This document shows, piece by piece, positions 42,215 through 50,534 of a stretch of DNA of 64,000 nt. This DNA comes from Oligoflexia bacterium (GTDB lineage: Bacteria; Bdellovibrionota_G; JALEGL01). The translations under genes and the position numbers were made by a program. Location: NCBI GenBank assembly GCA_035326705.1, contig DAOLES010000002.1, positions 245,898 through 309,897 on the forward strand, read 5' to 3'. Numbering within the stretch: position 1 is the first letter of the stretch; every line of letters starts with the position of its first letter. Below the pieces are notes generated by a model. That model did no database searches and was not told the DNA's origin. It saw nothing but the letters and a program-made list of their open reading frames with translations.

Positions 42215-42237
42215 GATAAAAGTTTTATGAATAGTTT

Positions 42238-43467
42238 TTAACAGCCTACTTGCGCACTGTTGGCATTACAAAATTTTCTTTCATTGTTGTCAGTGCCAGT
42301 GGTGATATGCAAATATTGTTTTTGAAACTCTTGTCGGTTACTAAATGAGCTGTAGTTGTTTTCTGAAGAGCTCGTACCTTGAGAGATATTATTTAATACT
42401 TGGTTGTTGGTGGCTGTGGTGCCAAATTCAGCATCAGTAAACATGGCACTGGCTACGTTGTTGCCATTCATGCCTAAATCTAATTGGTTTTGAGCAGCAT
42501 AGTAGCGCATTTCTTTGCTTTGACCATTCACCTCAATGGTGTACTTGTTGCTAGAACCAATATTATTGTTGTTGCCGGCTTTACTGAATCCCATGTCTTT
42601 AGGGTTGAATGGAAAAACATGGTAGGTTGTAGCGCCATGCAATTGGAATGCAATGTAAGATTGCTCTTGTGAAGGTTGATTACAGTTATTGTAAAAATCT
42701 TGTTGGCTGATTTTTACAGGGGCTTCATGTGAGTTGTATTTGGCCCGCATTTGAAGTGCAATGCGTGTATCACTTACGCTGTTATCATTGCTGGCATCAT
42801 GGCCATAAGCGGCATTTAAACACATTAATAAGGTTTTGCCATATTCAATATTTTTTAAAGTGGCAATGCTATCCCCTTTGGCTTCCAACTCAAACTGTAA
42901 AGAAGCCACGCCTTGTTGGCTGGGGTACTTTCTAAAAAACAAACGATGTTTTTTTAAAGCACCAGGGTTAAGGCTACTTTCACCATCTAATGGGGTGCCA
43001 TTGGGGCTGGTTACATTTAAAACTTTTTTGGTGTAGGTTTTTAGCCATTGACCATGAATATTTTCATTTTTTAAATCTTGGACAACATTGAGGACTTCTT
43101 TTCCCATTACGGCCAATACAGCCCCCCAGAATTGACCACCATTGTCTTTAACCCCGTCTTGCTCGTTACAGGCCAAAACTTGTGCTTGTGAGCTTGGACT
43201 TTCACATTCATCGGTAAAACCAGCAGCAGTATAAGTTGTAGAGCAACTACCATCTGCTTCAACAAAGCCACCCATGTCAGCGCATACTTGGGCATTGTAC
43301 GTGTTCCATGCATCTGAAGGGTTAGCATTGCCATACAGCTTTTGAATACCTGAACCATAATCGGGAACAGGTGGTGCACAAAAATTGAGGCTTAAAATAG
43401 AAATAGCCAACACCCCATAAGTTAGTATTGTTTTAATTTTAGCATTCATTGTCATTTTCTCATCCAT
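42238..43467 (-). CDS. Large hypothetical lipoprotein
   Basis: No family recognised. About 409 residues, 405 or 403 if the ATGs at 43455 or 43449 are used. Lipoprotein signal with lipobox LNFC, then a linker, an early cysteine-containing stretch (QVCADMGGFVEADGSCSTTY, then TDECESP, VLACNEQDG) and a beta-rich Asn/Ser-rich body with repeated AMFTDAEFGTT- and NISQGTSSSENN-like regions. Two cysteines at the end (RKFCNANSAQVGC) could pair. A cell-surface or outer-membrane location is likely. No neighbours suggest a job. The region is typical of lineage-specific lipoproteins. Confidence 0.75.
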   Translation of the reverse strand: MDEKMTMNAKIKTILTYGVLAISILSLNFCAPPVPDYGSGIQKLYGNANPSDAWNTYNAQVCADMGGFVEADGSCSTTYTAAGFTDECESPSSQAQVLACNEQDGVKDNGGQFWGAVLAVMGKEVLNVVQDLKNENIHGQWLKTYTKKVLNVTSPNGTPLDGESSLNPGALKKHRLFFRKYPSQQGVASLQFELEAKGDSIATLKNIEYGKTLLMCLNAAYGHDASNDNSVSDTRIALQMRAKYNSHEAPVKISQQDFYNNCNQPSQEQSYIAFQLHGATTYHVFPFNPKDMGFSKAGNNNNIGSSNKYTIEVNGQSKEMRYYAAQNQLDLGMNGNNVASAMFTDAEFGTTATNNQVLNNISQGTSSSENNYSSFSNRQEFQKQYLHITTGTDNNERKFCNANSAQVGC

Positions 43468-43612
43468 ACCCCACTATATAACAAGAAGCATGCCAAGCAT
43501 TATTGAGTGTAAGTATTTAAAATTATAAAGAAAAAACATGTGCTTTTGTTGTGCAAAATTTAGGCGCTGTTATTTTTTGCTGGGACATTCAAGCTTAATT
43601 CATCCAGTTTAG

Positions 43613-43637
43613 CCAAAAGGTAGCAGGTACCTTTTGG
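43613..43637. repeat. Palindromic repeat, copy 1
   Basis: CCAAAAGGTA-GCAGG-TACCTTTTGG: ten-base arms around five bases, 30 bases downstream of the coaE stop. The core AAAGGTAGC(A/C)GGTACCTTTT recurs at the end of trmFO (55177-55196). Confidence 0.7.
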
Positions 43638-43668
43638 TAGTTTGGTATCAAAAAAAAGCCTATCAATC

Positions 43669-44235
43669 TTACATTAGTTTTTTTAGCCAAGAGTCAATGT
43701 CTTGTTTAAGCTGATCCTGGGACTGATTGTTGTGAATTACATAATTAGATTGGGATTCTTTGTAAGCCAAGGGAAGTTGTTGATCAATGATTTTTTGTGA
43801 CATTTGCGCAGTTTGCGAGTCTCTTGCCATTAATCTCTGTAACTGCACTTGTGGACTGCAGGATATACAGCAAACGTGATCAAAGGGGTAAAGATGTCTG
43901 GATTCAAACAGCAAAGGAATCACCACAAACAAGAAGGGAGCCTGATTTTGGCGTTGTTGCTTTTGAATTTTAAGCAAAATATTATGATAAACCCTGGGGT
44001 GTAAATGCTGTTCAAGCACTCGTTTGAGTTTAGCATCATTAAAAACAATGCTTCTGAGTTCTCGTTTATCAAGGGTTCCAAAAGTGTTGAGGATAAAATC
44101 TTTGGTCTCTTGAGTTTGGTAGAGAGCCTTGACTTCTTCATCCGCATCAATCACGGGGTAACCCAAAGACAGCAAGTAATTGGAAACCATACTCTTTCCG
44201 CAAGCAATACCGCCAGTGATGCCAACAATTAACAT
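43669..44235 (-). CDS. coaE: Dephospho-CoA kinase
   Basis: Last step of CoA synthesis: ATP-dependent phosphorylation of dephospho-CoA. P-loop GITGGIACGKS at the N-terminus, the DADEEVK acidic region, HPRVYHNILL and a lid with RLMARDSQTAQ follow the CoaE pattern. About 188 residues from the ATG at 44235, the position family members use; the upstream ATG at 44250 adds five residues. No ribosome site. It is divergent from purQ across about 75 bases. Confidence 0.93.
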   Translation of the reverse strand: MLIVGITGGIACGKSMVSNYLLSLGYPVIDADEEVKALYQTQETKDFILNTFGTLDKRELRSIVFNDAKLKRVLEQHLHPRVYHNILLKIQKQQRQNQAPFLFVVIPLLFESRHLYPFDHVCCISCSPQVQLQRLMARDSQTAQMSQKIIDQQLPLAYKESQSNYVIHNNQSQDQLKQDIDSWLKKLM

Positions 44236-44312
44236 GCAGTATTTGTACATAAAATGCGGTAAAGCTCCAATATATTTTGACCAAAACGGTTAAAGATTCT
44301 AGATTGCCGGGT

Positions 44313-45035
44313 ATGGAAATACTGCAAGCAAAAAAAGCGCAGGTAGGGGTTTTGGTTTTTCCTGGAACCAACTGTGATCAAGAAACCCATCATGTTTTTG
44401 AAAATCTTATGGGTCTTAAGACCAAGTACCATTGGCACGATGAAAGTTTGGCAGCAGATGATTACAATCTTTTGGTTTTACCAGGAGGCTTTTCCTATGG
44501 TGATTATTTGCGTTCTGGAGCCATGGCCAAATTTTCACCGGCCTTAGAAAATATTAAAGACTTTATTGCTGCTGGAGGTCATGTTTTAGGGATTTGCAAT
44601 GGTTTTCAGATATTATTGGAGCTAGGGTTGTTGCCAGGTGCTTTGACACGCAATAAGGAAGCAAAATTTATCAGTGACAAGGTTTATCTTAAGGTTGAAC
44701 ATAATGATAACCCTTTTTTAAATCAATATCAGCAAGAACAGGTTGTGCAACTGCCTATTGCGCATGCGGATGGTCGTTACTATGCAGATGAAGAAACCTT
44801 AAAAATTTTAGAAGATAAAGGACAAGTGGTTTTAAGATACTGTGATCAAGATGGTCAGCTCAATGAAGCAAGCAATGTCAATGGTTCAAAACATGCCATT
44901 GCCGGTTTAATCAGTGAAAATAAACAGGTGATGGGTTTGATGCCGCATCCAGAACGCTGTTGTGAAGCTGTTTTAGGCTGTGATCAAGGTAAAGCGTTTT
45001 TTGACTCTATTCATAGCTTATGGAACAACTCGTAA
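44313..45035 (+). CDS. purQ: Phosphoribosylformylglycinamidine synthase subunit I (glutaminase)
   Basis: The glutamine-amidotransferase subunit supplies ammonia to PurL in purine synthesis. VGVLVFPGTNCDQET, the nucleophile region GHVLGICNGFQILLELGL (Cys of the class I triad), and the GLMPHPERC His-Pro-Glu are all present. About 240 residues, normal for the small PurQ of PurQLS systems; no PurL or PurS is adjacent. ATG 44313 is favoured over TTG 44277. The last 16 bases overlap meaB. Confidence 0.92.
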   Translation: MEILQAKKAQVGVLVFPGTNCDQETHHVFENLMGLKTKYHWHDESLAADDYNLLVLPGGFSYGDYLRSGAMAKFSPALENIKDFIAAGGHVLGICNGFQILLELGLLPGALTRNKEAKFISDKVYLKVEHNDNPFLNQYQQEQVVQLPIAHADGRYYADEETLKILEDKGQVVLRYCDQDGQLNEASNVNGSKHAIAGLISENKQVMGLMPHPERCCEAVLGCDQGKAFFDSIHSLWNNS

Positions 45036-45949
45036 AGCAATTATTAGAGGGTGACAGACGGGCTTTAGCGCGTTTGTTATCTATTGTAGAAGAACAAAGT
45101 CCAAAAGCTTTTGACGCTTTGGAGTTATTATGGGGTAAAAGTCAACAAGCTCCTAGTGTTGGGATAACCGGTCCAGCAGGAGCGGGTAAAAGCACCTTGG
45201 TAGATGCGTCCATCAAACATTTGCGGGATCAAAATAAAAAAGTGGGTGTGGTTGCGGTTGATCCAACCAGCCCTTTTACCGGTGGAGCGGTTTTGGGCGA
45301 CAGAATCCGTATGCAACGCCACAGTGGCGATGAAAATGTCTACATCAGAAGTATGGGTAGCCGCGGTAAAACCGGGGGTATTTCTTTTGCGACACGTGCC
45401 TTTATTCATATTTTATCTGCTTTTGGTTTAGAAGAACTTATGGTGGAGACCGTGGGCGCTGGCCAAAGTGAGACCTCTGTAGTGGAAGTCGTGGATACCA
45501 CGGTTGTGGTTTTGGTCCCTGAAGCTGGAGATGCCATTCAAGCACTTAAAGCAGGGATGTTAGAAATTGCAGATGTATACGTGGTGAATAAAAAAGATAG
45601 AGACGGCGCAGACCAAGTGGTGTTTGATATTGAATCCATGCTTTCAATGGGATCCAATAAAAGCGCATGGCAGCCAAAAATCATTCAAACCCAAGCCACC
45701 AATGGTGAAGGCGTAGATGAATTATGGACAGCCATTGAAGAACACAGAGTTTTTTTACAGCAGGAACAAAAATCAGAACAAGAGATTTTACGCAGTCGTA
45801 AACGTGAGCTTAGAGAGCTTTTGGAGATGTTGCTCTTGTACAGAACGCAAAATATCTTGGACAATGACAAAAGCCTCAAAGAAAAACTGATCCAACCAAA
45901 GGCTCCCAATTTATACATGCTGGCATCAGACCTAATTAAAAATATATAA
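45020..45949 (+). CDS. meaB: Methylmalonyl-CoA mutase-associated GTPase (MeaB/ArgK)
   Basis: 309 residues. P-loop GPAGAGKSTLVD, then VAVDPTSPFTGGAVLGDRIRM, the switch segment VETVGAGQSE and the G-domain motif VVNKKDRDG (NKxD). The family acts as a chaperone for B12-dependent mutases such as methylmalonyl-CoA mutase. No mutase gene is in the window. It overlaps purQ by 16 bases, an odd partner for it. The C-terminal helical part is family-like (RSRKRELRELLEMLL). Confidence 0.93.
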   Translation: MEQLVKQLLEGDRRALARLLSIVEEQSPKAFDALELLWGKSQQAPSVGITGPAGAGKSTLVDASIKHLRDQNKKVGVVAVDPTSPFTGGAVLGDRIRMQRHSGDENVYIRSMGSRGKTGGISFATRAFIHILSAFGLEELMVETVGAGQSETSVVEVVDTTVVVLVPEAGDAIQALKAGMLEIADVYVVNKKDRDGADQVVFDIESMLSMGSNKSAWQPKIIQTQATNGEGVDELWTAIEEHRVFLQQEQKSEQEILRSRKRELRELLEMLLLYRTQNILDNDKSLKEKLIQPKAPNLYMLASDLIKNI

Positions 45950-46031
45950 GTATAAATTCCAGACCTATTTTTTAGGTGCAAGGCTGTGTTTTGATACAAT
46001 ACATCTAAAAAAAACACCTCGAGTTTTAGGT

Positions 46032-46619
46032 TTACTGACAGTAATTTGGTTTGTGAAAATCTGACCTGGCTTGGATAAACATGGCTTGATCTTGACCTGA
46101 CAAATTATTTTGGCATTGATTCATCAGTTCACTGGATGCTTCAATGAGCGTTTTGTATAGATCGCAGACAAAATCACTTTCTACGAAAACTGTACCACCT
46201 CCGCCGCAACCCAAATCATTGTCAATATACAAGTCTCCATTAAAAGAAAGACTATTTGATGAGCCAGGATCACAAGCTATAAAAGATTCATTGCTTTTGA
46301 ATATTTGATATTTTATTTTTGGTAATAATGTATTGAGTGTTGTTTTTGCTTGAGGTTGCATTTCAATACTATATTCACATATGTTCACTTGATTTCCAGG
46401 GAATCCTCCACCATCTATGCGCTCAAACCTGTAGCCTGATAATAAGATCTGATTGTGTTCTAAATCAAAATCAATTGAATAATAGATTTCATCAAGCATA
46501 CTGAATGGACCTGGGTATCTTTGAGCTGAGATAGAAAAGATTTTATCTGGGAGCTTCAGTTGTTTTGGCCCACAACTTATTAAGAATAATGTTATTATAT
46601 AAAGTATTGTTTTTTTCAT
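46032..46619 (-). CDS. Hypothetical lipoprotein A of the TIGR02147-linked cluster
   Basis: About 195 residues from the ATG at 46619, preceded by AAGGGAAAGGA. Lipoprotein signal MKKTILYIITLFLISC with lipobox LISC. The mature part contains ICEYSIEMQ, a FIACDPGSS segment and a Gly-rich CGGGGTV. It resembles the next gene (46748-47242) in overall plan: lipobox, a C-x-Y/I-x-I core, then a C-terminal helix with a Cys. I infer distant paralogy but cannot measure it. Function unknown. Confidence 0.72.
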   Translation of the reverse strand: MKKTILYIITLFLISCGPKQLKLPDKIFSISAQRYPGPFSMLDEIYYSIDFDLEHNQILLSGYRFERIDGGGFPGNQVNICEYSIEMQPQAKTTLNTLLPKIKYQIFKSNESFIACDPGSSNSLSFNGDLYIDNDLGCGGGGTVFVESDFVCDLYKTLIEASSELMNQCQNNLSGQDQAMFIQARSDFHKPNYCQ

Positions 46620-46747
46620 TATTTCCTTTCCCTTCTCATTCTGGTTGAAACACATTAAAATATTGATTCATTGTGAAGTCTTGCAACAAACTTTAATGTG
46701 AAAAATGAGTGTGTTGTTTTTTTTGTTATTTTAATGAAATGAAATTT

Positions 46748-47242
46748 TTAAGGATCGCATCCAGGAGTTTCATTTCTAGCATTTTCAATGAAGGTCTTGA
46801 TTAGATCATGCATGGTTTGTCCGCTACCGTTTATAAATTTATAATATGTCTGATTGGGTGTTGAGCCAGTAAAAAAATATATTTTTTGCCCAGAGACGAT
46901 AACATAAGCATTTGGACCATCAGCAGAGTATACGGGACCATACTCTGTTGCATAGTTTGCTGAATCAATGGCAGCAATTAAGCTATGAATCATATCCATA
47001 TTTAAGGCATAGTTGATTGAACACAGTTCAGTGTTGTCTGAGTTATGAATACCTCCAGTAATTATAGATTCTTTAAGATTAATTGTAATATTGTTATGGT
47101 TTACAAATCCAAAAGGGATAAATCCACCGCCACTATAATATTCAAAACTATCGAGTTCTTCAGTATTGATACTAAAAGTGGACTGATCAGAACAAGATGC
47201 CAAAAACATAAAACTTAAAAAAACAGTTAAAGTTATCTTCAT
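46748..47242 (-). CDS. Hypothetical lipoprotein B of the TIGR02147-linked cluster
   Basis: About 164 residues from the ATG at 47242, with AAGGAA about seven bases upstream. Lipobox LASC. Mature region: a FEYYSGGGFIPFGF stretch, ELCSINYALNMDMIHSLI, a YGPVYSADGPNAYVIVSG beta region, and a C-terminal helix ending ETPGCDP. Same plan as lipoprotein A. It lies divergent to the TIGR02147 regulator gene, with a palindrome in the shared 177-base gap, so it could be its target. Function unknown. Confidence 0.72.
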   Translation of the reverse strand: MKITLTVFLSFMFLASCSDQSTFSINTEELDSFEYYSGGGFIPFGFVNHNNITINLKESIITGGIHNSDNTELCSINYALNMDMIHSLIAAIDSANYATEYGPVYSADGPNAYVIVSGQKIYFFTGSTPNQTYYKFINGSGQTMHDLIKTFIENARNETPGCDP

Positions 47243-47340
47243 AATTTTTTCCTTTTCCATCTCTGAGGATTGTTTCATGTCTAAGATTATAAATAGTATT
47301 AAGCTTGGTTTGTGATTAAATTAACCGTTTTGAGAGCTTT

Positions 47341-47358
47341 TTTTAACAAATGTTAAAA
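47341..47358. promoter_or_regulatory. Palindrome in the divergent gap upstream of the TIGR02147 gene
   Basis: TTTTAACA-AA-TGTTAAAA is a perfect 8-base-arm palindrome at 47341-47358, in the 177-base gap between the lipoprotein B start and the TIGR02147 start. Candidate operator for the regulator. A/T-rich sequence makes chance likely enough to keep confidence low. Confidence 0.35.
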
Positions 47359-47419
47359 AATAGACTTTAGATATTACATAAAAGAAGGTTTTTGCTGCTA
47401 TACTAAGACAATAGTTACT

Positions 47420-48250
47420 ATGAAAGATATCAACCTATTTGCATATACAAATTATAGAAACTTCTTACAAGATTTCTATCAACTCAAAAAACTAAATTCA
47501 AAAGCTTTTACGTATAAACTTTTTGCAGAAAAAGCAGGTCTAAATTCACCCAATTATATGAAATTAATTATGGATGGACGGCGGAATCTTACATACAAGA
47601 ATTTAAGAGGTTTTTGTGAAGCTTTAGAGTTTGATGAAAAACAAGCTGAGTTTTTTAAAAATCTAGTTTTGTTCAATCAAGCTAAAACTGAAAAAGATAT
47701 TATTTTTTATCAAAAACAAATGCAGGCTGTTCTTGATCTGAACCAAAAAAATTTACTGCAAAAAGATCAATACGGTGTTTATGCATCTTTTTATACCCTA
47801 GTGATTAAAGAACTTATCTTGCTTAACTTTAAACAACAAAGTCCAAAGTCAATTGCAAAAAAACTAAATTATGCCCTCAGTCCAGAGCAAGTGAAAACTG
47901 CACTAAAAAAGCTTGAAGACCTTAACCTGATTAAGAAAAATAGTGACGGAGACTACAAATCAGTTCAGCAAAGCATGCAAACCCCAAATTTAATAAAATC
48001 AAGTAGAGTCTATGATTACTATCAACATCTCTTGAAAATTGCTTCAGATGCGCTTAAAGAGCAAAGTGATGTTGAGCGCTGTTTTTCAACATTAACTGTC
48101 GCCGTTAATAAGCAAGATTTACCTAAAGCATTTGATATGATTCATGAGTTTAGGGATCATTTAGATAAAATGTTTATCGCATCAAAAAAATATGATGCAG
48201 TTTATCAGCTTTCTATACAACTGTTTCGATTGGATAAGGATGATGAATAG
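47420..48250 (+). CDS. TIGR02147-family helix-turn-helix protein
   Basis: 276 residues. The N-terminal part (about 1-60: NLFAYTNYRNFLQDFYQLKKLN, then SPNYMKLIMDGRRNLTYKN) has the XRE-like helix-turn-helix pattern of TIGR02147, a family I know mainly from Fibrobacter and Bdellovibrio. The rest is a DUF4423-type helical region with a central winged part (KSIAKKLNYALSPEQVKTALKKLEDLNLIKK). Known only as putative regulators, often near lipoprotein genes, as here. Its stop overlaps the next gene by eight bases. Confidence 0.88.
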   Translation: MKDINLFAYTNYRNFLQDFYQLKKLNSKAFTYKLFAEKAGLNSPNYMKLIMDGRRNLTYKNLRGFCEALEFDEKQAEFFKNLVLFNQAKTEKDIIFYQKQMQAVLDLNQKNLLQKDQYGVYASFYTLVIKELILLNFKQQSPKSIAKKLNYALSPEQVKTALKKLEDLNLIKKNSDGDYKSVQQSMQTPNLIKSSRVYDYYQHLLKIASDALKEQSDVERCFSTLTVAVNKQDLPKAFDMIHEFRDHLDKMFIASKKYDAVYQLSIQLFRLDKDDE

Positions 48251-48701
48251 ATATATAGCAAAAATAATTAGTATAACATTGGTAGCCTATATTTACTCCT
48301 GTGGGACAGGGACAGGAAATCCTAGTCTTTTTTCACCAATTCGTAGTTTCAATAATCTATTGAACAATTACCAAATGGATTTAGAAAATCTTGATGGAGT
48401 TAATTGTGGTGTTGTAGACCAGTCCAGTAACCAGTCCGAGCGAGATGATGCAAAAGAGTGTTTTTTTACTAATCATTATAACGGTAACACCTGTCAGGAA
48501 ACACTTTATTTTATAGATTTAAATAATGCTACAGATCAGCGATTTATGGCCTACGTTAAAGGCAAAGCCAACTGTGATGTTCAAGTAAGAATAGTATCTA
48601 TAGATTCAAACTTTTTTATTGGTGAGGCTGATATGACCTGTAACACTTCAAGCGTAAACTACAATTCTATTTTTGAACCATATCAAGTCTGCAACCTTTA
48701 A
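48243..48701 (+). CDS. Lipoprotein with GTGTGNP motif, coupled to the TIGR02147 gene
   Basis: About 152 residues from ATG 48243 (an adjacent ATG at 48240 adds one). Lipoprotein signal ending in IYSC, immediately followed by GTGTGNPS. A GTxTGNP motif right after the lipobox is, as I recall, a trait of lipoproteins that accompany TIGR02147 regulators. The mature part has paired cysteines (GVNCGVVD, AKECFFT, NTCQETL, ANCDVQ, MTCNTS, QVCNL). The start codon lies within the last codons of the regulator, which indicates coupling. Function unknown. Confidence 0.78.
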   Translation: MNRYIAKIISITLVAYIYSCGTGTGNPSLFSPIRSFNNLLNNYQMDLENLDGVNCGVVDQSSNQSERDDAKECFFTNHYNGNTCQETLYFIDLNNATDQRFMAYVKGKANCDVQVRIVSIDSNFFIGEADMTCNTSSVNYNSIFEPYQVCNL

Positions 48702-48712
48702 TTGTCTAGAAC

Positions 48713-48741
48713 TTGACCTAAAGCGTAAAAATAGGGACAAT
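48713..48741 (+). promoter_or_regulatory. Sigma70-like promoter for the HNH-nuclease gene
   Basis: TTGACC (48713-48718), 17 bases, then GACAAT (48736-48741), 46 bases before the start. The AACTTGACC context is repeated before dprA. Confidence 0.5.
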
Positions 48742-48787
48742 AGAGGTATATGGTCTTAAATTTCTCTATAATTATGGAGTTTATGGT

Positions 48788-49399
48788 TTGACTGGGGTTT
48801 TGGCAGAGTCTAAAGTTTTAGTGCTAAACCGCTGCTTTTCTCCTATTCACATCACTTCCTTAAAACGTGCAATTTGCATGATCTACATGGATGTTGCTAA
48901 AATTGTTGATGAAAATTTTCAGACCTTTGATTTTGAGTCATGGGCAGAATTAAGTATTGCCCAAGATGAATCTGGTTTGGGTTTGGTGGATAAGGTGATT
49001 AAAATTCCACGCGTTATTGTTTTGCAAGTCTATGATAAAATGCCCCGCAATACAGTTAAGTTAAGTCGGCATAATATTTTTGTGCGTGACCAAAACACTT
49101 GTCAGTATTGTGCCAAAGTTCTTCCTAAATCAGAACTTAATTTAGATCATGTTGTTCCTAGGGTTAAAGGAGGTATTACCTCGTGGAAAAACATTGTTTG
49201 TAGTTGTATCAAGTGTAATTTAAAAAAGGGAGGTCGCACTCCAAGTGAAGCTGGCATGAAACTACTTAAACAACCTAAAGCGCCTAACTGGAAAGAAAGT
49301 TTGTTTTTTTCAATGCGTAAAAAAGTTTATGCAGAGTGGAAACCTTTTCTCAATGTGGTAGATTATAGTTATTGGAATACAGAACTTGAACAAGCTTAA
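48788..49399 (+). CDS. HNH endonuclease-fold protein
   Basis: 203 residues. The HNH zinc-finger core is CQYCAKVLPKSELNLDHVVP, with the following GGITSWKNIV and CIKCN, the full CxxC...DH...N...CxxC layout. The N-terminal LVLNRCFSPIHITSLKRAI is characteristic of a widespread HNH family. Cellular function is unknown; it is probably a housekeeping DNA nuclease and not a homing enzyme. The start is a TTG with GGAG eight bases upstream; no ATG fits. It likely leads a transcript with the next two genes. Confidence 0.85.
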   Translation: MTGVLAESKVLVLNRCFSPIHITSLKRAICMIYMDVAKIVDENFQTFDFESWAELSIAQDESGLGLVDKVIKIPRVIVLQVYDKMPRNTVKLSRHNIFVRDQNTCQYCAKVLPKSELNLDHVVPRVKGGITSWKNIVCSCIKCNLKKGGRTPSEAGMKLLKQPKAPNWKESLFFSMRKKVYAEWKPFLNVVDYSYWNTELEQA

Positions 49400-49417
49400 G
49401 CGGAGATCAGTAGCATT

Positions 49418-49684
49418 ATGAGTTTAATTAAAGATAACGAGGCAGCCAATCGTTTGGCTAGAGCTATTGCTTCAGACATTGCTTTATATAATGAAGATAA
49501 AATTAAAAAAGGCATTGTTGAAGATAATTTATTTGAAGTTTTAAATGAAGAGATTGAAGAAGGCCGTAAACACTACCAAAGCAAAGTTGACCCTGAAATT
49601 CTACAGAGTTCCAATTATTTTGAAAAAGCATTGGTTGATGTTTTGATTCGACGAGAAGGTCATCTTCAGTCACGTATTTGGTAG
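49418..49684 (+). CDS. Small conserved helical protein
   Basis: 88 residues, mostly helical and acidic: ANRLARAIASDIALYNEDKI, then a KGIVEDNLFEVLNEEIEEGRKHY segment. I recognise this RLAR.I.SDIALYN pattern from deltaproteobacterial genomes as a conserved protein without a known role. No signal or membrane helix. It starts 19 bases after the HNH gene and ends 14 bases before the CpoB-like gene, so it is part of the same unit. Confidence 0.75.
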   Translation: MSLIKDNEAANRLARAIASDIALYNEDKIKKGIVEDNLFEVLNEEIEEGRKHYQSKVDPEILQSSNYFEKALVDVLIRREGHLQSRIW

Positions 49685-49698
49685 TTTGAGATTGCAGC

Positions 49699-50493
49699 AT
49701 GTTGAAAAAAATTAATCAAACTCTACCCATCATAAGTGCGACAATGCTATTTTTTATGAGCGCATGTGCACAAAAAACAGTTGCTGTCAGCGGGATTGAA
49801 GACGCAAAAAAAATAGATGATTTGCAAACCCAGATAAAAGTTTTAGAAAATCGTTTAGATCATGTCACAGATCAAATGAATATTATGCGCGACACCATGG
49901 AGACTTTGCAAGTAAAGTCAGAACAAGAAAAATCTGACTATGTCCCCCTGAACAATAGCCAAACCAATGCATCACTTAAAGTGGCATCAGAAAACTTTTT
50001 AGGGGTGGGTGAATTAAAAACTGCGACTCAGTCCAAGTGGACCAATGCGGATTTAAAAAATAAAAATTCAAATGTAAAAAGTAAAACAGTAAAAACCAGT
50101 GCTAAAAAAACAGATAAAGCCATCAATTTATACAATTCAGCCTACAAGCTCTATCAGGTAGGAGAGTATAAAACGGCAAGAAAAAGTTTTTTAGACTTTT
50201 TACAAGATTATCCAAAACATACGTATGCTGATAATGCTTTGTTTTGGTTAGCTGAATCTTATTACAATGAAAGCAACTGTCCACAAGCTTTGTTTTATTA
50301 TGAACGTGTTCTTAAGGAATACCCGCAAGAGAATAAAATTCCTGAATCTTTGTATAAAAAAACATCTTGTTTGATTAAAACATCGCAAGAAGATGAAGCC
50401 AAACAAGCCTTGTTGAACTTGATTAAAACTTTTCCGGGACATCCCAGTACCCAAAAAGCAAAGAAAAAATTTTTAGCCAAACTTGTTAACTAA
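49699..50493 (+). CDS. CpoB/YbgF-like lipoprotein (coiled coil plus TPR)
   Basis: 264 residues. Lipobox MSAC after a signal peptide, a coiled coil (about 35-75: DDLQTQIKVLENRLDHV), a Ser/Thr/Lys linker, then three TPR-like repeats (about 140-260: AYKLYQVGEYKTARKSFLDFL, ALFYYERVLKEYP, EAKQALLNLIKTFPGHP). This is the Tol-Pal YbgF/CpoB arrangement, a factor that coordinates PBP1B and Tol at the septum. Here it is a lipoprotein and far from tolQRAB, which is unusual but known in other lineages. The next gene encodes a LysM protein. Confidence 0.85.
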   Translation: MLKKINQTLPIISATMLFFMSACAQKTVAVSGIEDAKKIDDLQTQIKVLENRLDHVTDQMNIMRDTMETLQVKSEQEKSDYVPLNNSQTNASLKVASENFLGVGELKTATQSKWTNADLKNKNSNVKSKTVKTSAKKTDKAINLYNSAYKLYQVGEYKTARKSFLDFLQDYPKHTYADNALFWLAESYYNESNCPQALFYYERVLKEYPQENKIPESLYKKTSCLIKTSQEDEAKQALLNLIKTFPGHPSTQKAKKKFLAKLVN

Positions 50494-50534
50494 ACTTGTA
50501 TAAGTTTTCGCTTTAAGAGACAATTGTATGAGGC

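Noticed and set aside
45956..46030. Terminator after meaB
   Set aside because: ACCTA/TAGGT and GTGTTTT/AAAACAC arms exist, but they are short or separated by long loops. I could not support a proper terminator.
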